Source: Flavobacterium sp. (GTDB lineage Bacteria; Bacteroidota; Bacteroidia; Flavobacteriales; Flavobacteriaceae). Taken from it: a stretch of DNA of 44,378 nucleotides. The notes below the pieces were generated by a model that was not told the DNA's origin, searched no databases, and saw nothing but the letters and a program-made list of their open reading frames with translations. Shown here piece after piece: positions 30,014 through 37,294 of this stretch (the first letter of the stretch is position 1; each line of letters opens with the position of its first letter). Made by a program: the position numbers and the translations under genes. The DNA lies in assembly GCF_027490375.1 (NCBI RefSeq), contig NZ_JAIXYH010000077.1:1-44378 (forward strand), in the 5' to 3' direction.

Positions 30014-31369
30014 TTATTTGATGGCTTTCGAAATCTCGCCTAACAAATAATTAAAATCGAACACACCTTCCTCGGTAAGGCCCATCCGAACGATAACCAA
30101 ATCTTTACTCGGAATTATCGTTACCATTTGTCCTTGATAACCGTTGCAGCTAAATAAATCGCTCGGAGCGCTCGGGTAACGGCCGCCGGCATTCAACCAA
30201 AAGTGCCCGCCGTACTTGCCGTCGCTGCCGTTTGTTGGCGTACGAACAAAATTGTACCAGCTCTCATCAAAAAGCCGATCGCCGTTCCAGTTTCCTTTTC
30301 GCAAATACAACAACCCAAATTTCGCCCAATCGCGCGCAGTCGCCCAACCGTAACTGCTGCCCACGTAATTGCCCGCCATATCTGTTTCCACAAGCATCGA
30401 GTACATACCAATACGGTCAATCAAAGCCGAATACCAGTAATCCAAATACTCCTGATGGCTGTTAAACTGTTGGCGAATAATGCCCGACAATAAATTCGAT
30501 GTGCCCGACGAATAGTTAAACGAGCTATTAATCTTGCCCGTTAGCGGTTTTTCGGCCTGAACGCGCGTCATGTCGCGACTCTGAAACAACATTCTCGTGG
30601 CATCGGAAATTTCGCTGTAGTTTTCTTCCCATTCCAAACCCGAATTCATGTGCAACAAATCGGCTAAGGTTATGGCCTTTCGTTCGTCTTGCTTCCAAGC
30701 AGCTACGGGTGCCGGATCAGAAATTTTTAGTTTGCCTTGCTTTTCCAAAATTCCGTAATACGTAGCGGTAATGCTCTTGGTCATCGACCAGCCTAAAATC
30801 TTGGAGTCTTTGTTAAAACCGGGCGCATATTTCTCGGCTATGAGTTTGTCTTTATAAAGTACTAAAACCGCCCGACTGCGCTGCTTCTTCTCGCCGGGCT
30901 TGTCAAATGCCCAATCAACCGCTTTTTGCAAACGCTCGTAATCGATGTTTTCAAATTTCACAGGCTCTGCTTCGCGGTTTCCGTACGGATAAGGCGCCGT
31001 TAATTCAGGTTGTACACGTTTCGGCACCAAGTACGGCGCTTTCTGGTCGAAGGTATCGTCGATCAACATCGCTCCTAAACCCGGACGGTACAATGCGGTA
31101 CGTCTTTTAAAGCCAAACACATCGGCTACGGCTGTCTTAGAAGATTCGTTCAAGGTTAAATTGGCCAAACGCACCAAATCAATGTCGTTATCTTCAGCGG
31201 CAACCTGCTCTACTGATCGACTGTCGATGAAATGCCCGCTAGCCAAACTCTTGGCCGAAAATCCGGAGATGAGTTCCAATTTCGGAAACTCAAATACGGC
31301 TACATAACCGATAAGAACAATCAGTAAAACAAGTATTGCAAGGCCAATACGCTTCAACCACTTTTTCAT
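30014..31369 (-). CDS. membrane-anchored serine hydrolase (beta-lactamase/PBP-like)
   Basis: The 451-residue protein begins with a basic segment and one membrane helix (IGLAILVLLIVLIGYVAVF, about 8-26) and should face the periplasm. The catalytic SxxK motif is SMTK (195-198). A second-motif tyrosine is likely in FNYSSGTSNLLSGI, and the GHFWLNAGG region fits the third motif. The family contains class C-like beta-lactamases, esterases and D-amino-acid peptidases; 6-aminohexanoate-dimer hydrolases share the SMTKS pattern. Substrate cannot be stated. It is divergent from sufS, 168 bp away. Confidence 0.82.
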   Translation of the reverse strand: MKKWLKRIGLAILVLLIVLIGYVAVFEFPKLELISGFSAKSLASGHFIDSRSVEQVAAEDNDIDLVRLANLTLNESSKTAVADVFGFKRRTALYRPGLGAMLIDDTFDQKAPYLVPKRVQPELTAPYPYGNREAEPVKFENIDYERLQKAVDWAFDKPGEKKQRSRAVLVLYKDKLIAEKYAPGFNKDSKILGWSMTKSITATYYGILEKQGKLKISDPAPVAAWKQDERKAITLADLLHMNSGLEWEENYSEISDATRMLFQSRDMTRVQAEKPLTGKINSSFNYSSGTSNLLSGIIRQQFNSHQEYLDYWYSALIDRIGMYSMLVETDMAGNYVGSSYGWATARDWAKFGLLYLRKGNWNGDRLFDESWYNFVRTPTNGSDGKYGGHFWLNAGGRYPSAPSDLFSCNGYQGQMVTIIPSKDLVIVRMGLTEEGVFDFNYLLGEISKAIK

Positions 31370-31505
31370 AAATCTCGAATTTAGACCGACAGCAAACTTC
31401 TTTTGCGCCGATTAGTTTTACGACGATGAAGATATTAATAATAGTTTAACGAAACTTCAGCCTTACGAACCAGTCATTAGTTAAAAGTGCAGCGCCGAAT
31501 TGTCG

Positions 31506-31513
31506 TAACTTTG
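31506..31513 (+). promoter_or_regulatory. -7 box of the second suf transcript (sufS)
   Basis: TAACTTTG matches TAnnTTTG and lies 24 bp before the sufS start. I see no convincing -33 TTG at the usual distance. Confidence 0.5.
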
Positions 31514-31537
31514 CAACAATAAATTTGCTATCATCGT

Positions 31538-32755
31538 ATGTTCAACGTACAAGCTATTCGCGCCGATTTTCCGATTTTGACACAAACCATAAAAGGGAAA
31601 AATTTGGTTTATTTCGACAACGCCGCCACTTCGCAAAAACCGAAGCAGGTGATTGAAGCTATTGCCAATTACTACGAGACGATAAATGCCAACATTCACC
31701 GCGGCGTGCACTACTTGAGTCAGATTTCAACCGACCGGTACGAGGCGGCACGCGAAACAATTCGTAAGCACATCAATGCACAACATGCATACGAAATCAT
31801 TTTTACGTCGGGAACTACGCACGGCATCAATTTAGTAGCCTCGGGTTTTGAACCGCTTTTAAATGAGAACGACGAGATTTTAATAGGTGCACTCGAACAC
31901 CACAGCAATATCGTTCCGTGGCAGTTTTTGGCCGAACGCACGGGCGCAAAACTCCGCGTAATTCCGATGTTGGAAAACGGTACGCTCGATCTTTCGACAT
32001 TGTCGGAAATTCTAACCGAAAAAACGAAAGTGGTCGCGGTAAATCATATTTCAAACGCATTGGGAACCATAAACCCGATTCGCGAAATAATTGCTGCAGC
32101 ACACGCCGTTGGAGCCGCTGTTTTAATCGACGGCGCGCAGGCGGCTCCGCACTTGCAACCCGATGTTCAAGCACTCGATTGCGATTTTTACACGGTAAGC
32201 GGACACAAAATTTGCGCACCAACCGGAAGCGGATTTTTATACGGAAAAGAATTGTGGTTAAATAAACTGCGGCCCTACCAAGGCGGTGGCGAAATGATTA
32301 AGGAAGTAACATTTGAAAAAACAACCTACGCCGATTTGCCACACAAGTTTGAAGCCGGAACGCCAAATATTGAAGGCGGCATCGGTTTGGGTGTAGCGCT
32401 AGATTATTTGAACAACATTGGTTTCGACAAAATTGCAGCACAAGAACAAGCTTTGTTGGAATACGCCACAGCTAAAATATCGGCTATTGATGGCGCACGT
32501 ATTTACGGACCCGATACTTCGCACAAAACATCGGTGGTTTCGTTTAACATCGAAGGTGTGCATCCGTACGATTTGGGTGCCTTACTCGACAAAATGGGCA
32601 TAGCCGTAAGAACCGGCCACCATTGCGCACAACCGATAATGAATTTCTTTGATATTCCGGGAACCGTGCGTGCAAGCATGATGTTTTACAATACTTTTGA
32701 AGAAATCGACGCTTTGGTAAACGGAATTGAAAAAGCAAAACAAATGCTGCTGTAA
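31538..32755 (+). CDS. sufS: cysteine desulfurase SufS
   Basis: The 405-residue PLP enzyme takes sulfur from cysteine and hands it as a persulfide to SufE. The PLP lysine is Lys224 in SGHKICAPTG; the catalytic Cys363 sits in RTGHHCAQPIM, with the group II (SufS-type) short loop. The start MFNVQAIRADFPIL is typical. A TAACTTTG box lies 24 bp upstream, so this begins a second suf transcript. Its stop is 6 bp before the lipoprotein gene. It is separated from sufD by 4.2 kb of antisense genes. Confidence 0.96.
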   Translation: MFNVQAIRADFPILTQTIKGKNLVYFDNAATSQKPKQVIEAIANYYETINANIHRGVHYLSQISTDRYEAARETIRKHINAQHAYEIIFTSGTTHGINLVASGFEPLLNENDEILIGALEHHSNIVPWQFLAERTGAKLRVIPMLENGTLDLSTLSEILTEKTKVVAVNHISNALGTINPIREIIAAAHAVGAAVLIDGAQAAPHLQPDVQALDCDFYTVSGHKICAPTGSGFLYGKELWLNKLRPYQGGGEMIKEVTFEKTTYADLPHKFEAGTPNIEGGIGLGVALDYLNNIGFDKIAAQEQALLEYATAKISAIDGARIYGPDTSHKTSVVSFNIEGVHPYDLGALLDKMGIAVRTGHHCAQPIMNFFDIPGTVRASMMFYNTFEEIDALVNGIEKAKQMLL

Positions 32756-32761
32756 GAAACG

Positions 32762-33190
32762 ATGAAAGTACACTTTGGATTTATTTTATTGCTGACTGTA
32801 TTACAGCAATGCACAACTGCGAAAACGAGCAGTAATTTGGATGCAAACATTACGTATACGGCATACAGTCGTGGATTTTTTAAGGAAGTACATGTCCGTC
32901 AAAATCAATTTGCTGTTGTCGAAAAGCGCGGAGCGGATTTGCAATGGAAAAGCCTTTCGGAAGAGGATCAAAAAAATATCTTCGACGCATTAAAAGACAT
33001 TAAACTAAACAAGATCAGCAGGTTGCACTCGCCGAGCAACAAGCGCTTTCACGACGGAGCTGCCATTGCGCAGTTGAAAGTAAAAACTAAAAGCGATACG
33101 TTCGAGTCGGCAGCGTTTGACCACGGAAATCCGCCACAGGAAATCGCTACTTTAGTCGAGCAATTGCTAAAATTAGAATCGAAACCATGA
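32762..33190 (+). CDS. small lipoprotein between sufS and sufE
   Basis: The 142-residue product has a signal peptide with lipobox LLTVLQQC (Cys17), then a Lys-rich soluble domain (SLSEEDQKNIFDALKDIKLN, SAAFDHGNPPQEIATLVEQLLKLE). I do not recognise a named family. The start is 6 bp after sufS and the stop overlaps the sufE start by 4 bp (33187-33190). That coupling to two cytosolic Fe-S enzymes is notable for an envelope lipoprotein, but the sequence gives no hint of a direct role. Confidence 0.75.
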   Translation: MKVHFGFILLLTVLQQCTTAKTSSNLDANITYTAYSRGFFKEVHVRQNQFAVVEKRGADLQWKSLSEEDQKNIFDALKDIKLNKISRLHSPSNKRFHDGAAIAQLKVKTKSDTFESAAFDHGNPPQEIATLVEQLLKLESKP

Positions 33191-33624
33191 GTATAAGTGC
33201 TATACAAGAAGAAATTGTTGCTGAGTTTGAGTTTTTCGATCCTGAAAGTTGGGACGAACGCTACCAGTACGTGATCGATTTGGGGAAGTCGCTTCCACTA
33301 ATTGACGCCAAATACAAAACCGAGGAGAATATTATAAAAGGTTGCCAAAGCAAAGTTTGGTTACACGCCGATTACGAAAGCGGAAAGGTTGTATACAGCG
33401 CAGATAGCGACGCGATTTTAACCAAAGGCTTGATTGCCATTTTGATTCGTTCGTTTTCGCATCAAGCGCCGAAAGACATTTTAGAAGCCAAAACCGATTT
33501 TATCGATCGCATTGGTTTGAAGGAACACCTCTCGCCTACTCGCGCAAACGGTTTGGTTTCGATGGTTAAACAAATAAAAATGTACGCCCTGGCTTTTTCA
33601 TCGAAGTCGGAACAGCAAGCATAA
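33187..33624 (+). CDS. sufE: sulfur acceptor SufE
   Basis: The 145-residue protein accepts the persulfide sulfur from SufS and stimulates it. The acceptor cysteine is Cys53 in IIKGCQSKVWL. The N terminus (FDPESWDERYQYVIDLGKSLP) and the C-terminal helix (ARANGLVSMVKQIK-like, TRANGLVSM) are family features. It overlaps the lipoprotein gene by 4 bp and is followed 16 bp later by sufT. Confidence 0.95.
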   Translation: MSISAIQEEIVAEFEFFDPESWDERYQYVIDLGKSLPLIDAKYKTEENIIKGCQSKVWLHADYESGKVVYSADSDAILTKGLIAILIRSFSHQAPKDILEAKTDFIDRIGLKEHLSPTRANGLVSMVKQIKMYALAFSSKSEQQA

Positions 33625-33640
33625 AGAACGATAAAGTATT

Positions 33641-33964
33641 ATGGAAGAATTTAACGACACCATTAATTTAGGAGAAAACGTTGTAAAAGTTTTGAAAGGC
33701 ATTTACGATCCTGAAATTCCTGTTGATATTTACGAATTGGGATTGATTTACGACGTGATGATTAACGAAGATTCGGAAGTTAAGGTTTTGATGACGCTCA
33801 CTTCGCCGAATTGTCCGGTTGCCGAAACGCTGCCTAAAGAAGTGGAAGAGAAAATTAAGAACATCGACGGTGTTAAAGACGTAGAAGTTGAAATTACTTT
33901 TGATCCGCCGTGGACAAAAGATTTGATGAGCGAAGAAGCGAAGTTAGAACTCGGATTTTTATAA
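33641..33964 (+). CDS. sufT: SufT-type DUF59 (MIP18) protein
   Basis: The 107-residue DUF59 protein works in Fe-S cluster maturation or delivery. Key pattern: VVKVLKGIYDPEIPVDIYELGLIYDV, then LTSPNCPVAETLPKEVEEKI with the conserved Cys, and EVEITFDPPWTKDLMSEEAKLELG. It is the single-domain form. It lies 16 bp after sufE and 4 bp before the DUF2480 gene. Confidence 0.93.
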   Translation: MEEFNDTINLGENVVKVLKGIYDPEIPVDIYELGLIYDVMINEDSEVKVLMTLTSPNCPVAETLPKEVEEKIKNIDGVKDVEVEITFDPPWTKDLMSEEAKLELGFL

Positions 33965-33968
33965 ATCA

Positions 33969-34475
33969 ATGGAAGAGATTGTAAATAAGGTTGCTCAATC
34001 GGTTTTGGCTGTATTCGATTTGGAAGATTATTATCCGAAAAATCAGAAAGCGGTCGTAGACATTGCCGACTTTTTAGAGGAGGGCTTTATACTTCGGGAA
34101 GTTAACTTCAGAAATGCGTTAAAGGCGCACGATTGGAGTAGTTATAAAGATAAATTAGTTGCCGTTTATTGCAGCACCGATGCGATATTGCCTGCTTGGG
34201 CGCCTATTTTAGTGGCTACTCATTTGCATGAATTTGCACATAAAACCTATTTATGTCCTTTAGAAGCTGTGGACACACTTTATTTCACAGAAATTCTCAG
34301 CGAACTCGACTACAGTTCGTTTGCAGACAAACCCGTTATTTTAAAAGGATGCAGTAAAAAACCGGTTCCGGAAATGGCTTACCTATTAGCTATTAGCAGG
34401 TTACAAAGCGTAGCCCGTTCGGTAATGTTCGGCGAAGCGTGTTCGGCGGTACCGCTCTACAAAAAGAAAAAATAG
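33969..34475 (+). CDS. DUF2480 protein
   Basis: The 168-residue cytosolic protein matches the Bacteroidota-specific DUF2480 family: EDYYPKNQKAVVDIADFLEEGFILRE, then DWSSYKDKLVAVYCSTDAILPAWAPILVA and a C-terminal CSKKPVPEMAYLLAISRLQSVARSVMFGE. Function is unknown. It is the last gene of the sufS transcript, 4 bp after sufT. Two of its conserved cysteines and its constant place behind suf genes make a link to Fe-S metabolism plausible, but that is inference. Confidence 0.85.
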   Translation: MEEIVNKVAQSVLAVFDLEDYYPKNQKAVVDIADFLEEGFILREVNFRNALKAHDWSSYKDKLVAVYCSTDAILPAWAPILVATHLHEFAHKTYLCPLEAVDTLYFTEILSELDYSSFADKPVILKGCSKKPVPEMAYLLAISRLQSVARSVMFGEACSAVPLYKKKK

Positions 34476-34509
34476 TGTTTCGCCGATTCGGTAAACCGTC
34501 GTGAAAAGT

Positions 34510-34517
34510 TATCTTTG
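34510..34517 (+). promoter_or_regulatory. -7 box of the DUF3078 gene
   Basis: TATCTTTG matches TAnnTTTG, 24 bp before the ATG at 34542. No clear -33 TTG is seen. Confidence 0.5.
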
Positions 34518-34541
34518 CGCGATTTTTTAAAAGAGACACGC

Positions 34542-35468
34542 ATGAAAAAAGTTCTTTGCGCCGCAGTAACACTCGTTTTTTCGGGATTATGGGCACAAAA
34601 TACCGAGAAAGAATTAGTAAAAAAGACCGAAGAAGCGGTAAAAGTCCTACAAGATACCGTACATCGCGGTTGGAAAAGTAAGGGTCAATTTACCTTTTTA
34701 GTAAACCAAGCTTCGTTTAACAATTGGGTTGCTGGTGGCGAAAATAACATTGCCGGAACTTTAGGAGTTAACTACGACTTAAACTACAAGCGCAAAGATT
34801 TAACTTGGGATACCAAAATTGTAGGCGCATACGGATTAATCAAAACCAAGAACGCCGATTTTGAAAAGAAAACCGATGACCGTTTGGAGATAAACTCCGT
34901 TTTGGGAACTAAGGCATTTGGGGAATGGTATTACTCATTTTTTGTAAACTTTAGAACCCAATTTACCAAAGGATTTATTTACGAAAAAGACGCTGATGGT
35001 AAAGAAATTAGAACGGAAAATACCAATATTTTCTCGCCTGCCTACCTAACTTTCGGTCCGGGTTTGTTTTGGAAGAAAAACGATAATCTGAAAATAAACT
35101 TGGCGCCATTAACTTCGAAAATGACGTTTGTGGACAAAAAATACACGGAAGTTCCCGGTTATATTGATGGTGCTTATTTTGGAGTAGATGCCAACAAGAG
35201 TTTGCGTTACGAGTTGGGTTTATACGCCTCGACTTATTATAAATTCGACTTAATGAAAAACGTAGCGGTAGAAAACATTTTGAACTTGTATACCAACTAT
35301 TTGCAAGAACCACAAAATGTGGATATGGATTACTCGTTGGCAGTAGTCATGAAAGTAAACAAGTATTTGAGTGCTAATATTGCGTTTCAGGCAATTTACG
35401 ACGACAACGCGTTTAACGGATTTCAGACTCGACAAATATTTGGTTTGGGTGGCACCATCGATTTTTAA
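34542..35468 (+). CDS. DUF3078 outer-membrane-type protein
   Basis: The 308-residue protein has a signal peptide (MKKVLCAAVTLVFSGLWAQ) and a beta-rich mature part: GWKSKGQFTFLVNQASFNNWVAGGENNIAGT, the DUF3078 hallmark, then alternating aromatic strands and a C-terminal TRQIFGLGGTIDF ending in Phe, as in outer-membrane beta-barrels. Function is unknown. I start it at ATG 34542; an in-frame TTG at 34515 overlaps the -7 box (34510-34517) and would not carry a signal peptide. It has its own promoter and is probably outside the suf operon. Confidence 0.85.
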   Translation: MKKVLCAAVTLVFSGLWAQNTEKELVKKTEEAVKVLQDTVHRGWKSKGQFTFLVNQASFNNWVAGGENNIAGTLGVNYDLNYKRKDLTWDTKIVGAYGLIKTKNADFEKKTDDRLEINSVLGTKAFGEWYYSFFVNFRTQFTKGFIYEKDADGKEIRTENTNIFSPAYLTFGPGLFWKKNDNLKINLAPLTSKMTFVDKKYTEVPGYIDGAYFGVDANKSLRYELGLYASTYYKFDLMKNVAVENILNLYTNYLQEPQNVDMDYSLAVVMKVNKYLSANIAFQAIYDDNAFNGFQTRQIFGLGGTIDF

Positions 35469-35534
35469 TTCGGATTTTTTGTCGGGAAGATTTAGGTAAC
35501 GATCTTCTGCGTTACGGATAGAGCCAAATAGCCC

Positions 35535-35655
35535 GCAGCGACGAGACACGTTTCCAATAACGATCGGAAGCGAGGACTATGGGCGAAAGCCGGACTTGCC
35601 GAAATGTGCGCCGTAGCTTTAGCGGAGGTGGACATTTTGGCGAGGAACGCCCAAA
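35535..35655 (-). repeat. TTTGGGC-type structured intergenic repeat, copy 3
   Basis: On the minus strand it begins TTTGGGCGTTCC, then a stem GCCAAAATGT/ACATTTCGGC (one G-U), then AAGTCCGGCTTTCGCCC and a GC-rich tail near CGCTTCC. It has the same layout as 12655-12877 and 28224-28380. No gene is supported from 35469 to 35894. Confidence 0.7.
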
Positions 35656-35765
35656 AAAAAGGAATTGATAGTTTAACGTGAGTCGACATAAAAATCTACG
35701 TTAGAACGCTTAAATTGAGTGATTTAATAGTTTACGGGAACTTTTTCTGAGCAATTTTAAAAGCT

Positions 35766-35859
35766 AATCATTTAAACAGTCGCTTACTTCGTTGTATTTT
35801 TTTAAGATACCTCGGTATTCCAAAGAAAATACGCCTTGTAATCAACTATTTAAATGATT
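35766..35859. repeat. covarying hairpin element, copy 2
   Basis: Nested stems: AATCATTTAAA with AGT (35766-35780) against ACT and TTTAAATGATT (35845-35859), with a C-A mismatch at the same place as in copy 1; GTATTTT (35794-35800) with AAAATAC (35826-35832); ATAC (35807-35810) with GTAT (35815-35818) around CTCG. Unpaired TACTTCGTT and GCCTTGTA segments match copy 1 at 18126-18212. It lies 36 bp beyond the hflX stop, so it may be part of the 3' end of that transcript. Confidence 0.75.
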
Positions 35860-35894
35860 TCTAACTTTAATTTTTAAATCAAACTCATGTTAGT

Positions 35895-37115
35895 TTACTC
35901 TTCGACGGCGTCGTGGTAATCTGGGTACAGAAATTTATTGTACGGGAAGCGGCTGATGTGGATTTTTCGCACCTCTTCGTAGACGCGCGCCCGGAAATCT
36001 TCGAAATTTTCTTTATTGACAGCCGATATAAAAACAGCGGTATCGGTTCCGTTTTCCGACATCCAAGTTTGTTTCCATTCGTCGAGTGTATAATGTTTAC
36101 GCGTGCGCTCGGTCATTAAATCGTCTTCTTCAATAACTTGATGTTTGTAGACATCGATTTTATTGAAGACCATCAGTGTAGGTTTATCGTTACTCTTAAT
36201 GTCTTGTAAAATCTGGTTTACGGCTGCAATATGATCTTCGAAATCGGGATGTGAAATATCGACAACGTGGAGTAGCAGATCGGCTTCGCGCACTTCGTCG
36301 AGTGTACTTTTAAACGACTCGATAAGTTGTGTAGGAAGTTTTCGGATGAAACCCACAGTATCGGATAGCAGAAAAGGCAGATTTTTTATGACGACTTTTC
36401 TTACGGTGGTGTCGAGTGTAGCGAATAATTTATTTTCGACGAAGACTTCGCTTTTCGAGATGACGTTCATTAGCGTTGACTTCCCGACGTTTGTGTACCC
36501 GACGAGCGCCACACGAACCATGGCACCGCGGTTGCTGCGTTGCACCGACATTTGGCGGTCGATGGTTTTGATTTTTTCTTTTAGAAGTGCGATACGGTCG
36601 CGAACGATACGTCGGTCGGTTTCGATTTCGGTTTCACCGGGACCACGGAGACCGATTCCACCTTTTTGCCGCTCGAGGTGTGTCCACATTCCGGCAAGTC
36701 GGGGCAGCAAATATTGGCATTGTGCGAGTTCGACTTGGGTTCTGGCGTAGGATGTTTCGGCGCGTTGTGCGAAGATATCGAGGATGAGATTGGTTCGATC
36801 GAGGACTTTTGCTTGTAGAATTTTCGAGATATTTTTTTGTTGCGAAGGCGAAAGTTCGTCGTCGAAAATGACGGTATTGACGTGAAATCTTTGAATGTAT
36901 GCGGCAATTTCCTCCATTTTTCCGGTTCCGAGAAAGGTTTTCGGATTGGGTCGTTCGAGTTTTTGGGTGAAGCGTTTAACGACGGTTCCACCGGCTGTAA
37001 ATGTCAGAAATTCAAGTTCATCGAGATACTCGTTGAGTTTATCTTCGGACTGATTTTGGGTGATAATTCCTACGAGTACGGTTTTTTCAATATCAATTCT
37101 TTCTACTTCGAGCAT
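35895..37115 (-). CDS. hflX: ribosome-associated GTPase HflX
   Basis: The 406-residue Obg-related GTPase binds ribosomes and can split stalled or stress-inactivated 70S particles. The N-terminal domain has FDDELSPSQQKNI and the glycine-rich GGIGLRGPGETEIETDRR (about 152-169). The G domain has P-loop VGYTNVGKST (205-214), DTVGFIRKLP and FNKID. Length is normal. The -7 box TACCTTTG lies 18 bp upstream. The adhesin gene starts divergently, 179 bp away. Confidence 0.95.
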   Translation of the reverse strand: MLEVERIDIEKTVLVGIITQNQSEDKLNEYLDELEFLTFTAGGTVVKRFTQKLERPNPKTFLGTGKMEEIAAYIQRFHVNTVIFDDELSPSQQKNISKILQAKVLDRTNLILDIFAQRAETSYARTQVELAQCQYLLPRLAGMWTHLERQKGGIGLRGPGETEIETDRRIVRDRIALLKEKIKTIDRQMSVQRSNRGAMVRVALVGYTNVGKSTLMNVISKSEVFVENKLFATLDTTVRKVVIKNLPFLLSDTVGFIRKLPTQLIESFKSTLDEVREADLLLHVVDISHPDFEDHIAAVNQILQDIKSNDKPTLMVFNKIDVYKHQVIEEDDLMTERTRKHYTLDEWKQTWMSENGTDTAVFISAVNKENFEDFRARVYEEVRKIHISRFPYNKFLYPDYHDAVEE

Positions 37116-37133
37116 AATCCAATTAAGAGGTTA

Positions 37134-37141
37134 CAAAGGTA
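37134..37141 (-). promoter_or_regulatory. -7 box of hflX
   Basis: On the minus strand TACCTTTG matches TAnnTTTG; 18 bp separate it from the start codon at 37115. The -33 box is unclear. Confidence 0.5.
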
Positions 37142-37210
37142 GTGAAACAAATAGGTTTAGTGAATTGGTACGGATAGCGAAAACTGAATAAAATCGTTAA
37201 AACATAAGTT

Positions 37211-37244
37211 TTTGTTAGCGCTTTCTTAAAAATGTATAAATTTG
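37211..37244 (+). promoter_or_regulatory. promoter of the large adhesin gene
   Basis: TTTG (37211-37214), 22 bp, TAAATTTG (37237-37244), within the accepted -33/-7 spacing. The leader to the ATG at 37295 is about 45 bases. Confidence 0.7.
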
Positions 37245-37294
37245 GAATCCATAAATTGAAAAATTTACCTGATTTAATTTTAAGAACTCGTTTT

